From Candidatus Poribacteria bacterium (GTDB lineage Bacteria > Poribacteria > WGA-4E > WGA-3G), in NCBI GenBank assembly GCA_022824265.1, contig JAJEAG010000096.1:1-64000 (forward strand): a DNA stretch of 64,000 bases. The letters run 5' to 3'. Of this stretch, positions 52,846 through 61,422 are shown in pieces. Both the position numbers and the translations under genes were made by a program. Below the pieces are notes generated by a model. It did no database searches, was not told the origin of the DNA, and saw only the letters and a list, made by a program, of their open reading frames with translations. How positions within the stretch are numbered: position 1 is the stretch's first letter; every line of letters begins with the position of its first letter.

Positions 52846-53257
52846 ATTTGATATACTAACGTGAGTTCGATTAATGAATAGTATTGTGTGTCAGAAGGAG
52901 ACGTCTTTGATATGCTGACATTTACTTACTGACGTTCTAAAGATTCAGAGTTTTCAGAGTCAGACGGAAATTTTCACAATTTTATCATGTGCCAATAATC
53001 CATATTCAGTATGGTTTTACAGGGTAATTATGACCTATTTTGTCAAGAATGACTCTGAAAATTCGGATTCTTTTACCGAGAACAATACCAACGGAATTTA
53101 GGATGTAGATTCAGTCGATTTCAAAAGTTACTTATTCCGAATTTACGTTATACTACATTACCACTAAATGATAAACGCGTATGCCCTCGCAAGATAATCG
53201 TTACAGACTTAATGCCGTTTTATAATTAGTAATATAGATTGGCTTTTAGGAGAACAA
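52846..53257. other. Long intergenic gap with an imperfect inverted repeat
   Basis: Gap of 412 nt. It contains an inverted-repeat pair: TTTTCAGAGTCA (52951-52962) and its complement (53050-53061), extendable with mismatches to 52942-53070. No coding frame or strong promoter is evident. It may be a decayed MITE. Confidence 0.5.
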
Positions 53258-54310
53258 ATGAAGATATTAGTTACTGGTGGCACAGGACGCATTGGATCAA
53301 ACCTAACCAAAAAGCTATTAGAAAAAGGACACGAAATCCGTTGTTTTACATATCCTGGGGATACCAATCGTGTAGGTAGATGGAAAGGTAATGATAAGGT
53401 TGAAACATTCCTCGGTGACTTACGCGAATATGAAGATGTGAAAAAAGCGGTTGAAGGTGTAGACGCTATTTATCATATTGCAGCAGCATTCGGTGGTCCG
53501 TTTAACAACAGAGATTATCTGGCTATCAACGGAATGGGTACGCTAAATATTTTAGAATGTGTCCGCGAGTTCAATAAAGACATTCATAGATTTGTCTATG
53601 CCTGCACTGAGGCTATATATTGGAAGTTAGATGAAAAAGGCAGATTATTCAATGAACCCATCACAGAGGATATGGTTGCTAAATATCATCACATGCCCTA
53701 CTTTCTCACAAAATGGATAGGTGAAGAGCTATGCATGACATATTACCATCAATATGATGTGCCTTCCACAGTATTTCGGTTTGCGACTGTTATAGAACCG
53801 AGTGAATTTCTCAACGATGATGGGTTTCCAAAACTATTCGTCTTTAGCACTATCTACAATAGATACAAAAACTATAAGGGCAACGATCCTGCTGAATTAG
53901 AGACTGCAGAAGCTGTGATGAAAGCGTGGAACGGAGAAGAAAAGTTTATACTCAAACGGAACCCCGATGGTCGTCCTTACAAAGAGCATTTCACGGATAT
54001 TCGGGATATTGTACAAGGGCTGGTCTTAGGATTAGAAAAGGATGCTGCAGTCGGTGAAGAATTCACGCTTGGTGGAAAAGGAATTTTTGATTTTGGTGAG
54101 GTAATTCCTTACCTTTGTGAACGTTATAAGATGGATTATGCTGATATAAAACTTCCGAACGCAAACTATTTTGAGTTTGATTTAAGTAAAATCAAGTCTC
54201 TGCTTAGTTATGAACCGGAACATGACATTGCAAGTATCCTTGACGCTGCAGAAGCTATGAAAAGGGGTGAAGATGTCGGCATCATTCCAACAGGAGTTCG
54301 TTGGGGGTAA
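53258..54310 (+). CDS. NAD-dependent epimerase/dehydratase family protein
   Basis: A 350-residue extended short-chain dehydrogenase: nucleotide-binding MKILVTGGTGRIGSNL, VYACTEAIY with the catalytic T, and YFLTKWIGEELCMTYY carrying the YxxxK pair (Tyr and Lys in YFLTK). Substrate probably a nucleotide sugar or sugar-like ketone. TTTTAGGAGAAC precedes the ATG. No pathway partner is adjacent. Confidence 0.85.
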   Translation: MKILVTGGTGRIGSNLTKKLLEKGHEIRCFTYPGDTNRVGRWKGNDKVETFLGDLREYEDVKKAVEGVDAIYHIAAAFGGPFNNRDYLAINGMGTLNILECVREFNKDIHRFVYACTEAIYWKLDEKGRLFNEPITEDMVAKYHHMPYFLTKWIGEELCMTYYHQYDVPSTVFRFATVIEPSEFLNDDGFPKLFVFSTIYNRYKNYKGNDPAELETAEAVMKAWNGEEKFILKRNPDGRPYKEHFTDIRDIVQGLVLGLEKDAAVGEEFTLGGKGIFDFGEVIPYLCERYKMDYADIKLPNANYFEFDLSKIKSLLSYEPEHDIASILDAAEAMKRGEDVGIIPTGVRWG

Positions 54311-54404
54311 TGTTTATTTCCTTGAAAATCACAGAAAGATAGGGTAAACTTAAAAGTATAGAGGAAATTAGGCTTTTGTATTTTAGTATATGAGGAGAAA
54401 CGCT

Positions 54405-56069
54405 ATGAAACCGACATTTTGGACGAAAGGTAAAGGTTGGATTACGCTGCTTGCCTTTGCATTATTGGCAGCAAGTTGTGCCACCGTCACTACTGTGACT
54501 GTTACTGATTTAAATGTCCCATCCAGTACCAAACACTTAGATAGACACATCGATTCTGTCTTGAACCGGGAAGGACTTGAACCATCAAAACAGACATCCG
54601 ATACAGAATTTTTACGTCGCATCCATTTAGATATGACAGGTAAAATTCCAACACCAGAAGAAGTACTTGACTTTATCAACGATGGTTCAAAGAACAAACG
54701 ATCCAAAAAAATTGATGAGTTGATCGGTAGCAATGAATCGGTTGAGTATTGGACGTTATTATGGGTTAACTGGTTAATAGGTAGACGTGACGATGGAGAT
54801 GACCGCCGCATCGGACTAACAGGTTGGGTGCGCGAAGCACTTGACACGAACAGACCTTATGACCAATTTGTTAGTGAACTGGTCGCTGCTGATGGGGAAA
54901 TAAAGGACAATGCTGCAGGTAACTATGTGCTCCGTTATGAAAGATCTCCTGTCTATTTGACCTCACATACCTCACGGCTATTTCTCGGTTTGCCGATGCA
55001 ATGTGCTGAATGTCACGATCATAAAACAGAAGCCTGGTTACAAGAGGATTTTTACGGTGTTGCTGCCTTCTTTACTGGAATTGAAAGCGAGGAGAAGGGC
55101 GAGTTCAATACTATGGATATGTACGGTAATGAGACAATGATAGAAAATTATCTCATTAAAAATACTCCAAAACAGAATCGTGCAATTTATGTTGATAGTA
55201 TGAAGGAATCTGTACCACCGCGTTTCCTTGATAAAACTGAATATACAGGCGAACTCACCAAGAAACGTGAAGCACTCGCGGAATGGATGACTGCACCAAC
55301 GAACCCGTACTTTAGCAAAGCAATCGTAAATCGTATATGGAAACATTTTATGGGACGTGGTTTTGTTGAACCCCTTGATGGATTTGGTGCTGAGAATAGT
55401 CCAACTAACCCAGCACTATTGGAATGGTTAGCAGAAGATTTCATTATGCATGGGTTTGACTTACGACATCTAATGCGGACAATACTCAACTCAAATGCGT
55501 ATCAGAGAAGTTCTGAGACGAATGATATCAACAAGGACGATGAAATCTATTACTCACACGCATATATGAAACCTTTGAGTGCAGAACAGTTCTTCTATTC
55601 TATGCTGCAAGCAACAGCCTTTGAAAGACTATGGAAGATTAATATGGATAGTATGGCAAGGAGTGGTGGGGAAGATAGAGAAAACATGCTCCGAGATCTT
55701 GAAAATCAGAAACGCGAACATCTCAAAAAATTCCTCTTTCTACTTGACAATGGTGAGATGGAAGAAATTGAGGCATTCAACGGAACTGTTCCGCAAGCAC
55801 TCATGATGATAAATGGACATATGGTGAATGATAGTGCTGACTATAAAAAACGCGGAACTTTCATGAACTATGTCCTTGATAATTGGCGTGATACCAGTGA
55901 ACGTGTAGAATATATGTATCTTACTGTCCTTTCACGAAAACCGACAAGTAGAGAACAGACCTATTTTCAACGATATATAGATCGTAGTAATTACACGCAA
56001 AAGTCTTTGGCTTATGAAGACCTATATTGGGTCCTACTGAATTCAGCAGAATTCTCGTTTAACCATTAA
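54405..56069 (+). CDS. DUF1549/DUF1553 lipoprotein (Planctomycete-type)
   Basis: A 554-residue protein. Signal and lipobox LAASC near residue 26 (with the ATG at 54405, supported by GAGGAG just upstream). The DUF1549 region (about 35-200) contains DTEFLRRIHLDMTGKIPTPEEV and LPMQCAECHDHKTEAW, whose CxxCH could bind haem. The DUF1553 region (about 270-550) has NPYFSKAIVNRIWKHFMGRGFVEPLDG and SRKPTSREQTYFQRY. Proteins of this type are abundant in Planctomycetes and Poribacteria; they may be linked to sulfated-polymer metabolism, but this is unproven. Confidence 0.82.
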   Translation: MKPTFWTKGKGWITLLAFALLAASCATVTTVTVTDLNVPSSTKHLDRHIDSVLNREGLEPSKQTSDTEFLRRIHLDMTGKIPTPEEVLDFINDGSKNKRSKKIDELIGSNESVEYWTLLWVNWLIGRRDDGDDRRIGLTGWVREALDTNRPYDQFVSELVAADGEIKDNAAGNYVLRYERSPVYLTSHTSRLFLGLPMQCAECHDHKTEAWLQEDFYGVAAFFTGIESEEKGEFNTMDMYGNETMIENYLIKNTPKQNRAIYVDSMKESVPPRFLDKTEYTGELTKKREALAEWMTAPTNPYFSKAIVNRIWKHFMGRGFVEPLDGFGAENSPTNPALLEWLAEDFIMHGFDLRHLMRTILNSNAYQRSSETNDINKDDEIYYSHAYMKPLSAEQFFYSMLQATAFERLWKINMDSMARSGGEDRENMLRDLENQKREHLKKFLFLLDNGEMEEIEAFNGTVPQALMMINGHMVNDSADYKKRGTFMNYVLDNWRDTSERVEYMYLTVLSRKPTSREQTYFQRYIDRSNYTQKSLAYEDLYWVLLNSAEFSFNH

Positions 56070-56144
56070 ATCGGTAAGTGAGGGTTCTAAGCAAAGCAGA
56101 ATACTGTATGCATTTTCTGCCATTAAAACAAAGGAGTATTGATA

Positions 56145-56861
56145 ATGAAAAGGTATGCTATGTTTATCCTTATGTGTTGTCTTGCCTTCGGTATTGCATC
56201 AGTTGGGATAACACAAATCTATTTTGAGGATGATTTTGATAACCCAAACGATTCAGAAAAGAAATGGGTGCCTTTATGGGGTAATTGGGAATTCAAAGAT
56301 GATGAATACCATCAACTCTCAAATGATTCCAACTGCATGAGTGTTATTGCAGATGATTTTTGGGATGAAGATCTAAATGAGTATACTTATGAGGTAAGGG
56401 GTAATAAAATCGGTGGTGCTGAGGGATTTCTGATTATGTTTCGTTGCCAAGGAACGATGGAACCCAGAGGAAAAGCACTTTTCAAGCACCCTCCACGCAT
56501 GCAAGGTCAGCAACGGTTAGAATACTGGTGGAACCTTGGTGGTTGGGGTAATACCACATCAAAAGTAGAGTCATGGGGTGGAAATGCAAGTCCAAATACC
56601 AACCATACTATTGATACCGGGAAATGGTATAACATCAAAATAGTTAATACCCCTACCGATTATACTCTCTACCTCAATGATGAAAAGGTAAGCGTGGTTA
56701 ACGATACAACCAGAGATGGTGTTGGCAGAGTTGGTGTTGCAACATGGTCTACTACTGCAAAATATGAAGATGTTCTCGTTTATGGACCCGACGGTCCCTT
56801 ACCTGTTGATCCAAAAGGTAAAGTCGCAACAACTTGGGGTTTCCTCAAAGCTGGTAGATAA
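56145..56861 (+). CDS. Secreted LamG/DUF1080-like protein with conserved C-terminal tail
   Basis: A 238-residue protein: signal peptide (about 2-22), one jelly-roll domain (about 25-220: FEDDFDNPNDSEKKWVPLWGNWEFKDDEYHQLSND, NIKIVNTPTDYTLYLNDEKV, GRVGVATWSTTAKYEDVLVYGP) and the tail VDPKGKVATTWGFLKAGR. The same C-terminal motif ends the 280-residue secreted protein at 52003. Sugar-binding or surface role likely. ATG chosen at 56145, 8 nt after AAGGAG. Confidence 0.68.
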   Translation: MKRYAMFILMCCLAFGIASVGITQIYFEDDFDNPNDSEKKWVPLWGNWEFKDDEYHQLSNDSNCMSVIADDFWDEDLNEYTYEVRGNKIGGAEGFLIMFRCQGTMEPRGKALFKHPPRMQGQQRLEYWWNLGGWGNTTSKVESWGGNASPNTNHTIDTGKWYNIKIVNTPTDYTLYLNDEKVSVVNDTTRDGVGRVGVATWSTTAKYEDVLVYGPDGPLPVDPKGKVATTWGFLKAGR

Positions 56862-56877
56862 GACTGAGAATCGCAAC

Positions 56878-56922
56878 AAAATAGGCAGCACTATTGCAAG
56901 ATGGTGCTGCCTATTTTAGTTT
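56878..56922. terminator. Bidirectional rho-independent terminator
   Basis: A perfect 14-bp stem, AAAATAGGCAGCAC (56878-56891) and GTGCTGCCTATTTT (56904-56917), with a 12-nt loop, followed by AGTTTTTC. It lies between two converging genes and its A-run on the other side suits both directions. Confidence 0.88.
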
Positions 56923-56957
56923 TTCTGTCTACCACTTCTTGTTGAAGGAATTTTTAA

Positions 56958-57668
56958 CTATGCTTCCTCAAACAGACTAAGTTGTACTGGTATTAGTTCG
57001 GTAGATGGAAGTTGTTCACTACCAGTTAGAATTGTAAGATAATACTCCTTATCATTAAATATTTGTTCCTCAATCAACCCATTTTTAAAAAAAGAAACAT
57101 ATAACGCAGCAGCACGCGCTTGACAATTCAACGAACGATTTGGATTGAAAACGATGTCAGAAAATCCTTGAAATTCCTCAAGTTCTTTCATAAAATCTCT
57201 CTTTTTTTGATATAATGCAGTAATGTATAACCTGTCATAGAAAGCTGTTTTAGGTTCAGGAGGAAAGTCCTCTCCACAGAAGTTAAAACCAATCAACTTA
57301 CCAGAATTTTGCAACCGTTCGTCGGTCTTTGCAGCCCTACTGGATACCGAATATAAATCGTGATACGGACCACCATCTTCAAACACTTTACTCCCTTGGT
57401 AAGCACACTCCACGGTCATTTTCTGACCGTTCGGTGTTTCCAAAGGTAAAATAAAAGCACTCAACGAAACTCCAAGGCGTGATGTGGACTTTCTCGAAAT
57501 CTCCAAAATTGGTGCGATTCCTTGCTTTTCAGCAGCTTCGTGCAAAGATAGAATACTCTTCTGCATCTGTGATTTTGCAAAGCCTGGATACCATTTAAAT
57601 TCTATGTCTATGGTGTCAACATACGGAAATCCGTTGAAATCGGGGGTAAAAATTGGACGATTTGCCAT
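56958..57668 (-). CDS. NADAR-family protein, probable antitoxin of the upstream WD40-DarT protein
   Basis: A 236-residue protein of the NADAR (DUF6977-like) group: MANRPIFTPDFNGFPYVDTIDIEFKWYPGFAKSQ, KSTSRLGVSLSAFILPLETPNG, VECAYQGSKVFEDGGPYHDLY, KLIGFNFCGEDFPPEPKTAFYD, FNPNRSLNCQARAAALYVS. NADAR proteins remove ADP-ribose from guanosine in DNA and serve as antidotes of DarT1-type toxins. It starts 12 nt after the WD40-DarT stop codon, so it is in the same operon and translated after the toxin. Confidence 0.8.
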   Translation of the reverse strand: MANRPIFTPDFNGFPYVDTIDIEFKWYPGFAKSQMQKSILSLHEAAEKQGIAPILEISRKSTSRLGVSLSAFILPLETPNGQKMTVECAYQGSKVFEDGGPYHDLYSVSSRAAKTDERLQNSGKLIGFNFCGEDFPPEPKTAFYDRLYITALYQKKRDFMKELEEFQGFSDIVFNPNRSLNCQARAAALYVSFFKNGLIEEQIFNDKEYYLTILTGSEQLPSTELIPVQLSLFEEA

Positions 57669-57680
57669 TGCTTTGAACTC

Positions 57681-60269
57681 CTAAAAAGGTATATCATCAT
57701 CAACGTCCACGTTAAGATCTAAGCCATCATGTTCTTCATCACTATCGTCGCTAAAGAACGAAAGCGGAATGCCATCATCGTTAAAATTCCTAGGTAGCCA
57801 TACTTCATAATCACGTCTATATGTGAAATATTCCCTATCATCAAAAAACATATCAGCAAAAGTTCCAGTGTAATTAGAACGCCAATTATTTAAAGTAGTT
57901 GCATCCCAAAAATGGATTGCGTTGATATACTCCGTTGGAATTGGATCAAAAACAAGAACTTCAGCTTGCGGATGTGTCGTATAATTTTGAGGAATGTCCA
58001 ATTCTTTATGTTTGATATTGTAAAAATCTTCAAACATACCTTTTAACGCTTCAGGTTTTTTCCTTTCTTCTAATGGAATTTCACTAACGGTTCCTTTTGC
58101 GGCATTTTGCTGGCAAAACGCACAATCTAATTCCCATAATATTTTTGCATCAAGCAGCAGAATAACCCATTGAGAAATGTTAACTCCTTCAGTCTTCTTT
58201 CGTTCCCTAATGCTATAGAACATTTGATAGTTTGGAAAACTGATGCTTAAACAATTTGCTTCTGGATTTCCATCAGACCGATCAGAGTCATTCCATAAAA
58301 ATTGTTGATCGCGTGTTTTCAGATGACTCCGACCTATTAGACCTTGTTGTAAAACGCTATGTAGATTTTCAATTCGTGTAAAATGGCAAAGTGTTTCTAT
58401 TCCGCGCTCCTCACAAAACTGTTGTATTTGGGATGTGTGACTTGGGTTTAGAGACCATTCTTCTTCAAGTATATCTGTACTTAGTTCTGTTGTATCCCAC
58501 AACAGAACTGTGCCGTCATCACTGCCGCTAGCGAGCGTATTACCATCAGGACTAAACGCAACACTTTTAACGGAGGATATATGTCCCGTAAAAGTGTGTT
58601 TGTGTACACCAGAGTCTACATCCCACAGACGGACTGTCTTGTCATCGCTCCCACTAGCGAGCGTATTACCATCAGGACTAAACGCAACACAATTGACAGA
58701 TTTTGTATGTCCACTTAGAGTATAGATGGATGTTCCTGAAACTACATCCCACAGCCATACTGTCTTTAGATCTCCGGCGGCAAGGATCCGACCATCAGGA
58801 CTAAATGCAACGCAATATACATAAGGAGTATGTCCTGTTAGGGTATGTTTGCGTTCTTCCGAATTCACATCCCATAATATTAACGCGGCACCTACAAACC
58901 GGCAAGCGATCATGTGGACATCGGGACTGAACGCTAGGACCGAAGCTTCTCTTTTTAGGGTGTGTTTATGTATTCCAGAAAAAGCGTTCCAGAAACGAAC
59001 CGTCCCGTCATCGCTCCCACTAGCGAGCATATGACCATCAGGACTGAACACAACACTATTAACAGATTCTGTATGTCCAATTAAAATATATATGGATATC
59101 CTTGAAAAAGCATCCCAGCAACGAACCGTCCCGTCATCACAACCAGCAGCGATCATGCGACCATCAGGACTGAATGCGATACTGTTAACACACCACCCTG
59201 TGTTTTTTATGAGTGTATGTTTGTGTTTTCTTGAAACTGCATCCCATAAAAGCAATGTGCCTTCATGGCTCCCACTAGCGAGCATTCGACTATCAGGGCT
59301 AAACGCAATACTCCTAATCCAACCACCGTGTACGGCGATAGTGTGAATATTCTTTACCGAATTCACATTCCACATTCGTACTACTCCATCAACACCAGCA
59401 CTAGCAAGCATTTGCTCCTTAGAGTTGATAGCAATGCAATCAACGCGCCTGGTGTCTCCTATGAGCGTATGTTTGTGTTTTCCAGAAACTACATCCCATA
59501 ATTGTACTGTTTTATCATATCCTCCAGCACTAGCGAGTGTGCGACCATCAGTATGGAACGCGACACTCTCAACATTACCAGTATGTCCTGTGAGAACATA
59601 TTTGCGTTCTCCTGAAACTAAATCCCACAAGAGCAGCCTACCGTTGACACATCCGCTAGCGAGGATTTGACCATCAGGACTGAACGCAATACTCCTAACC
59701 CAACCGGTGCCTGTATCTAGCGTATGTTTGTGTTTTCCAGAAACTACATCCCACAATTGCACATGCCAACTACCCAAAGCGAGGATTTGACCATCAGGAC
59801 TGAACGCAACACCCTTGCCACACCAAGTATGTCTAAAGGTGTTTTTATGTTTTCCTGATTCCATATCCCACAACTGCACTGCGTCGTCCCAATTGGTAGC
59901 TGCAAGGATTTGACCATCAAGACTGAACACAAGATCCCTGATACCAGATGCCTGTCTAAAGGTACATTTATGTGTACCAGAGTCTACATCCCATAAACGT
60001 ACCGTATTATCACCACTACCACTAGCAAGTGTCCGGCTATCAGGACTGAATGCAACACTCAATACATACCAAGTGTGTCCTGTCAACAGGTTTACTTCTC
60101 TATAGGTGTGTGTATCATATATCCAAATTCCGATGCTAGTCGCAATTGCTAACCGAGTGCCATCTGGAGAAAACTGAATATCGTAGATATCACCTTTCCC
60201 CAGGCGGGTTTTTGCCCTTTCTGGTAAACACCATTGGGTGTAATCTTGGATAAGGTGGTTAGTTTTCAT
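57681..60269 (-). CDS. WD40 (14 repeats) - DarT-type ADP-ribosyltransferase fusion with SSB-like tip
   Basis: An 862-residue protein. Residues about 20-605 contain 14 WD40 repeats (FSPDG...LWD), most likely two seven-bladed propellers. Residues about 620-800 form a DarT domain: LCHFTRIENLHSVLQQGL (His629), a middle EANCLSISFPNYQMFY, WELDCAFCQQNAA, and QAEVLVFDPIPTEYI, whose Glu770 would be catalytic. An acidic tail ends in DDDIPF, identical to the tip of this genome's SSB. DarT enzymes ADP-ribosylate DNA bases; the paired NADAR gene points to the guanosine-specific DarT1 branch. The propellers may sense a signal or mask the toxin. AAGGAAA precedes the ATG. Confidence 0.8.
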   Translation of the reverse strand: MKTNHLIQDYTQWCLPERAKTRLGKGDIYDIQFSPDGTRLAIATSIGIWIYDTHTYREVNLLTGHTWYVLSVAFSPDSRTLASGSGDNTVRLWDVDSGTHKCTFRQASGIRDLVFSLDGQILAATNWDDAVQLWDMESGKHKNTFRHTWCGKGVAFSPDGQILALGSWHVQLWDVVSGKHKHTLDTGTGWVRSIAFSPDGQILASGCVNGRLLLWDLVSGERKYVLTGHTGNVESVAFHTDGRTLASAGGYDKTVQLWDVVSGKHKHTLIGDTRRVDCIAINSKEQMLASAGVDGVVRMWNVNSVKNIHTIAVHGGWIRSIAFSPDSRMLASGSHEGTLLLWDAVSRKHKHTLIKNTGWCVNSIAFSPDGRMIAAGCDDGTVRCWDAFSRISIYILIGHTESVNSVVFSPDGHMLASGSDDGTVRFWNAFSGIHKHTLKREASVLAFSPDVHMIACRFVGAALILWDVNSEERKHTLTGHTPYVYCVAFSPDGRILAAGDLKTVWLWDVVSGTSIYTLSGHTKSVNCVAFSPDGNTLASGSDDKTVRLWDVDSGVHKHTFTGHISSVKSVAFSPDGNTLASGSDDGTVLLWDTTELSTDILEEEWSLNPSHTSQIQQFCEERGIETLCHFTRIENLHSVLQQGLIGRSHLKTRDQQFLWNDSDRSDGNPEANCLSISFPNYQMFYSIRERKKTEGVNISQWVILLLDAKILWELDCAFCQQNAAKGTVSEIPLEERKKPEALKGMFEDFYNIKHKELDIPQNYTTHPQAEVLVFDPIPTEYINAIHFWDATTLNNWRSNYTGTFADMFFDDREYFTYRRDYEVWLPRNFNDDGIPLSFFSDDSDEEHDGLDLNVDVDDDIPF

Positions 60270-60395
60270 AAGATAATTTCCTTATCACAGATGTGTCACT
60301 ATCAGATTATGTTCAATATTGAGGCTGGCACCGCGCCATATGTAATAGCAGTGTAATTTTTCATTTACCAAAACGCAAACTGTAACCTAAACGGA
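60270..60395. other. Upstream region of the WD40-DarT gene
   Basis: Short region upstream of the toxin start, rich in AT, between the toxin gene and the end of a decayed gene. I see no strong promoter: a TTGAAC lies 23 nt from TGATAA, which is too far. The toxin operon's promoter remains unplaced. Confidence 0.4.
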
Positions 60396-61005
60396 TCACA
60401 CGCGCCAAAAGTAACGTAGTGTAGTATTATAAGAAAGAAAACGCTTCTTCCAATGATGAAAACTGCAGTTCAAACCTTCTTTAGTTTCATCATAGAAAAT
60501 TGTAGAGAACTGATGGTCCAATTTTAATTTTTTTATTCCTTTATCTGCAATAAATATCAGTGATCCGATTGAACCGGAATATCCAAAAAACTTAAAATTA
60601 GAGGGCGTGGTGACACGGTTATCTCAAAATCTGTCCTAATATCTATATTTTATTCACAAATAAGTCCATCAAATTCAATTTGCTGTGCGATCTCGTGTAA
60701 TTCAATATTATAGGGCAATACTGATTTCCTTAGAGTGAAAAAAGTCCATACCTCATCAAGATTTTCTCCTCCTGAATAACTACCACCATAAATAAAAGAA
60801 TAGTTCCTGTAAGTAATTTGTTTTAATCTACCCCAAATATCCTGAATAACTTGGACATTACGCTCTGCAGATTTGTTACTATAATATGGAGTCCATTAAA
60901 ATCATTATCACGTTTAGGACGTTTATCATCATATTCCAGATAATTATAATCATCCAAAATCTGTTTTAGACTATTCACTATTCGGTGATCTTCTGATAAT
61001 CTCAT
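60396..61005 (-). pseudogene. Decayed gene: two frameshifts and an internal stop
   Basis: Read on the minus strand from the ATG at 61005, the first frame gives MRLSEDHRIVNSLKQ...GLHIIVTN and stops at 60823, but translation continues in the next frame (about 60870) as SAERNVQVIQDIWGRLKQITYRNYSF ... IEFDGLICE with a stop at 60650-60652. Reading on in the same frame gives NIDIRTDFEITVSPRPL, then after another shift near 60600 NFKFFGYSGSIGSLIFIADKGIKKLKLDHQF ... to a stop at 60396. Each shift is equivalent to one missing base. The original would be about 200 residues. Family unknown. Confidence 0.65.
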
Positions 61006-61100
61006 ATTGGTTCCTTTTCAGTAAAAACAATTGTCTTGTCCAATTAAATATTGATAGATGTTTATATTACAACTTTTCTGCTACACTAGGATTGCTTAGT

Positions 61101-61322
61101 TTATCTAGTGGATATCTCACCGTGTGTGTTTTCCTCATTTACCTGAGATACCAGATCTGCTAACTTTAGTCGTGGTAACTTTACCGATCGGCGTGTTTTG
61201 GATTTCTGATCCGTGGTGCAGTTTCTTGCATTAGCATCCTCAAAATTAATTCCATTCACTGGAACAAGAGGGACATTTAACTTCGTTGGATCATTATTTT
61301 GGGGAGTAGTTTTATCTCTCAT
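61101..61322 (-). CDS. Small protein with a MazE-like C-terminal motif
   Basis: A 73-residue basic protein (start chosen at 61322, with GAGGA upstream on the minus strand; the ATG at 61337 would add five residues). The C-terminus reads KLPRLKLADLVSQVNEENTHGEISTR, similar in pattern to the toxin-binding end of MazE-type antitoxins (LxELxxxxxxENxHGE). The usual AbrB-like DNA-binding fold is not present at the N-terminus. No MazF gene is adjacent; the next gene downstream is the decayed one. Antitoxin identity is therefore only a hint. Confidence 0.4.
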   Translation of the reverse strand: MRDKTTPQNNDPTKLNVPLVPVNGINFEDANARNCTTDQKSKTRRSVKLPRLKLADLVSQVNEENTHGEISTR

Positions 61323-61422
61323 GGTATATTTCCTCATTAGATTTCATTGATAAATTATATTACATTTAGGTGAAGAATTCAATCTATTTTATTCTTATAT
61401 ATAAAGAGAGCATTATTCACAT

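Noticed and set aside
60823-60900. Programmed ribosomal frameshift explaining the broken gene
   Set aside because: No slippery heptamer is visible at either shift and an in-frame stop lies between the two shifts, so decay or sequencing error is simpler.
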